64,000 bases of DNA, taken from Xylocopa sonorina. Taxonomy: Eukaryota > Arthropoda > Insecta > Hymenoptera > Apidae. The DNA is taken from positions 13,933,501-13,997,500 of the forward strand of contig NC_135198.1 in the NCBI RefSeq assembly GCF_050948175.1, read 5' to 3'. Positions within the stretch are counted from its first letter, which is position 1; each line of letters begins with the position of its first letter. Shown in pieces: positions 63,397-64,000 of the stretch. The position numbers and the translations under genes are program-made. Below the pieces are notes generated by a model. It did not search any database and had not been told where the DNA came from. It saw nothing but the letters and a program-made list of their open reading frames with translations.

Positions 63397-63476
63397 TGGT
63401 GGCGTCATCTCTGCAAGAAGTGCTGAAACTGTTCCCCGTTCAGGGTTCAGCCATTCCACGAGAGATGGCGCCACCA
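63397..63476. repeat. Hairpin (inverted repeat) in copy 3 of the 1.25-kb unit
   Basis: Same structure as in copy 2, with one T instead of C in the left arm (GGCGTCATCTC). The loop keeps GTTCAGGGTTCAGCC. Confidence 0.8.
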
Positions 63477-63672
63477 TATCGTAAATAAATTAATGATAAT
63501 TAATAATTTAATCAGCAATGTTAGAACTGTAACGATAATAGAATACGTATTATCATTAAAAAATGCTTTTCTACTACGAGAGTATGTTGTAAGTGGTGAA
63601 AAATAAATAATGGAAAGGATTTCTTTCATTAGACGATGATAGTTAGTAACATTCTGACACTTGTAATCCTTT

Positions 63673-63676
<4 letters not shown>

Positions 63677-63713
<37 letters not shown>
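63677..63713. repeat. Poly-T tract
   Basis: About 36 T residues inside copy 3, at a place where copies 1 and 2 have only a short CTTTTTC or CTTTC stretch. It is an expansion private to this copy and a likely place for sequencing error. Confidence 0.9.
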
Positions 63714-63716
<3 letters not shown>

Positions 63717-64000
63717 ACTTTTCTATTGTTTAGTATGGTATCTCAATCAATTGTGCACATGCGTATGCTTTTAATTGCTTGTACAAATGTCTGGCGAAGC
63801 ATCTCCAAGGACTTACGACTAACAATTACATGTGTTCAGCTGAGAGTAACGGTGCAAGAACTACAATAACCAGGTAGAAGAGATTAATGGTAAGCCCCTC
63901 ATCACAGTTAGAAGAAGAGTTTGTATGTCTTAAAGCAGTTACAAACAACTGTTGGATCAACGACGAAGAAGAAGCAAGAGAAATTGTTAATCTACAGGTT

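Larger units (their letters stand above)
60716..64000. repeat. Three diverged tandem copies of a roughly 1.25-kb unit
   Basis: Copies begin near 60716, 61944 and 63214 (periods about 1,228 and 1,270); the third runs out of the window. Shared landmarks, in the same order, are a TTTACATnnACTATGAAG start block, a GCGCCATCTC block, AATAAATTAA, a TTTCTACTACGAGA-like block, CTCAATCAATTG, a TTCTTCATAAAAT block, GCGACCACGTGTGTAGAAATTAG and GCAAGCACGAGAGTAATGACTGG. No long ORF is conserved between copies. Could be a satellite-like array, a non-coding RNA cluster or a non-autonomous element. Confidence 0.85.

Overview
The window is animal nuclear DNA and almost certainly insect. It has spliced genes with short GT-AG introns, an ion transport peptide (ITP) locus with the insect ITP/ITP-L alternative exons, an AT-rich background, and very dense simple-sequence repeats. 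A hymenopteran (bee, wasp or ant) is my best guess from overall texture. No species-diagnostic marker is visible. All exon models were built by hand from conserved protein blocks, splice sites and reading phase; nothing was searched.

Layout: 1-20 kb is mostly non-coding and full of microsatellites (TAA, TATC, GGCAC, GAATC, AGGCA, TC, TA). It holds the ITP neurohormone gene on the minus strand (3.8-5.6 kb, possible first exon near 15.4 kb) and a candidate secreted-protein first exon on the plus strand at 18.8 kb. From 21.3 to 43.7 kb the genes are compact: an ABT1/ESF2-type ribosome biogenesis protein (minus), a 15-exon PHD-TFIIS-M-SPOC protein of the PPS/DIDO1/PHF3 family (plus, about 2,681 aa), ribophorin II of the oligosaccharyltransferase (plus), and the axonemal protein DRC2/CCDC65 (minus), which is broken by an apparent one-base insertion in an A5 run. 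At 44-47.4 kb sit two tandem genes of identical architecture for small secreted proteins of unknown function. At 47.8-49.5 kb is a complete Tc1-type DD34E transposon whose two 221-bp terminal inverted repeats are identical. From 51.3 to 58.5 kb, minus strand, lies a receptor guanylate cyclase of the Gyc76C type (20 coding exons, about 1,479 aa). The right end (60.1-64 kb) has a 41-bp minisatellite made of alternating 7-bp inverted repeats, followed by three diverged tandem copies of a roughly 1.25-kb unit that carry a hairpin.

The genes are not an operon or pathway. They are independent housekeeping genes (ABT1, PPS, RPN2), a cilium/sperm-tail gene (DRC2), and signalling or secreted genes (ITP, Gyc76C, the small secreted pair). 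ITP and a membrane guanylate cyclase in one window is suggestive, but I see nothing in the sequence that links them functionally. The least explained parts are the secreted pair, the 18.8-kb first exon and the 60-64 kb repeat block.
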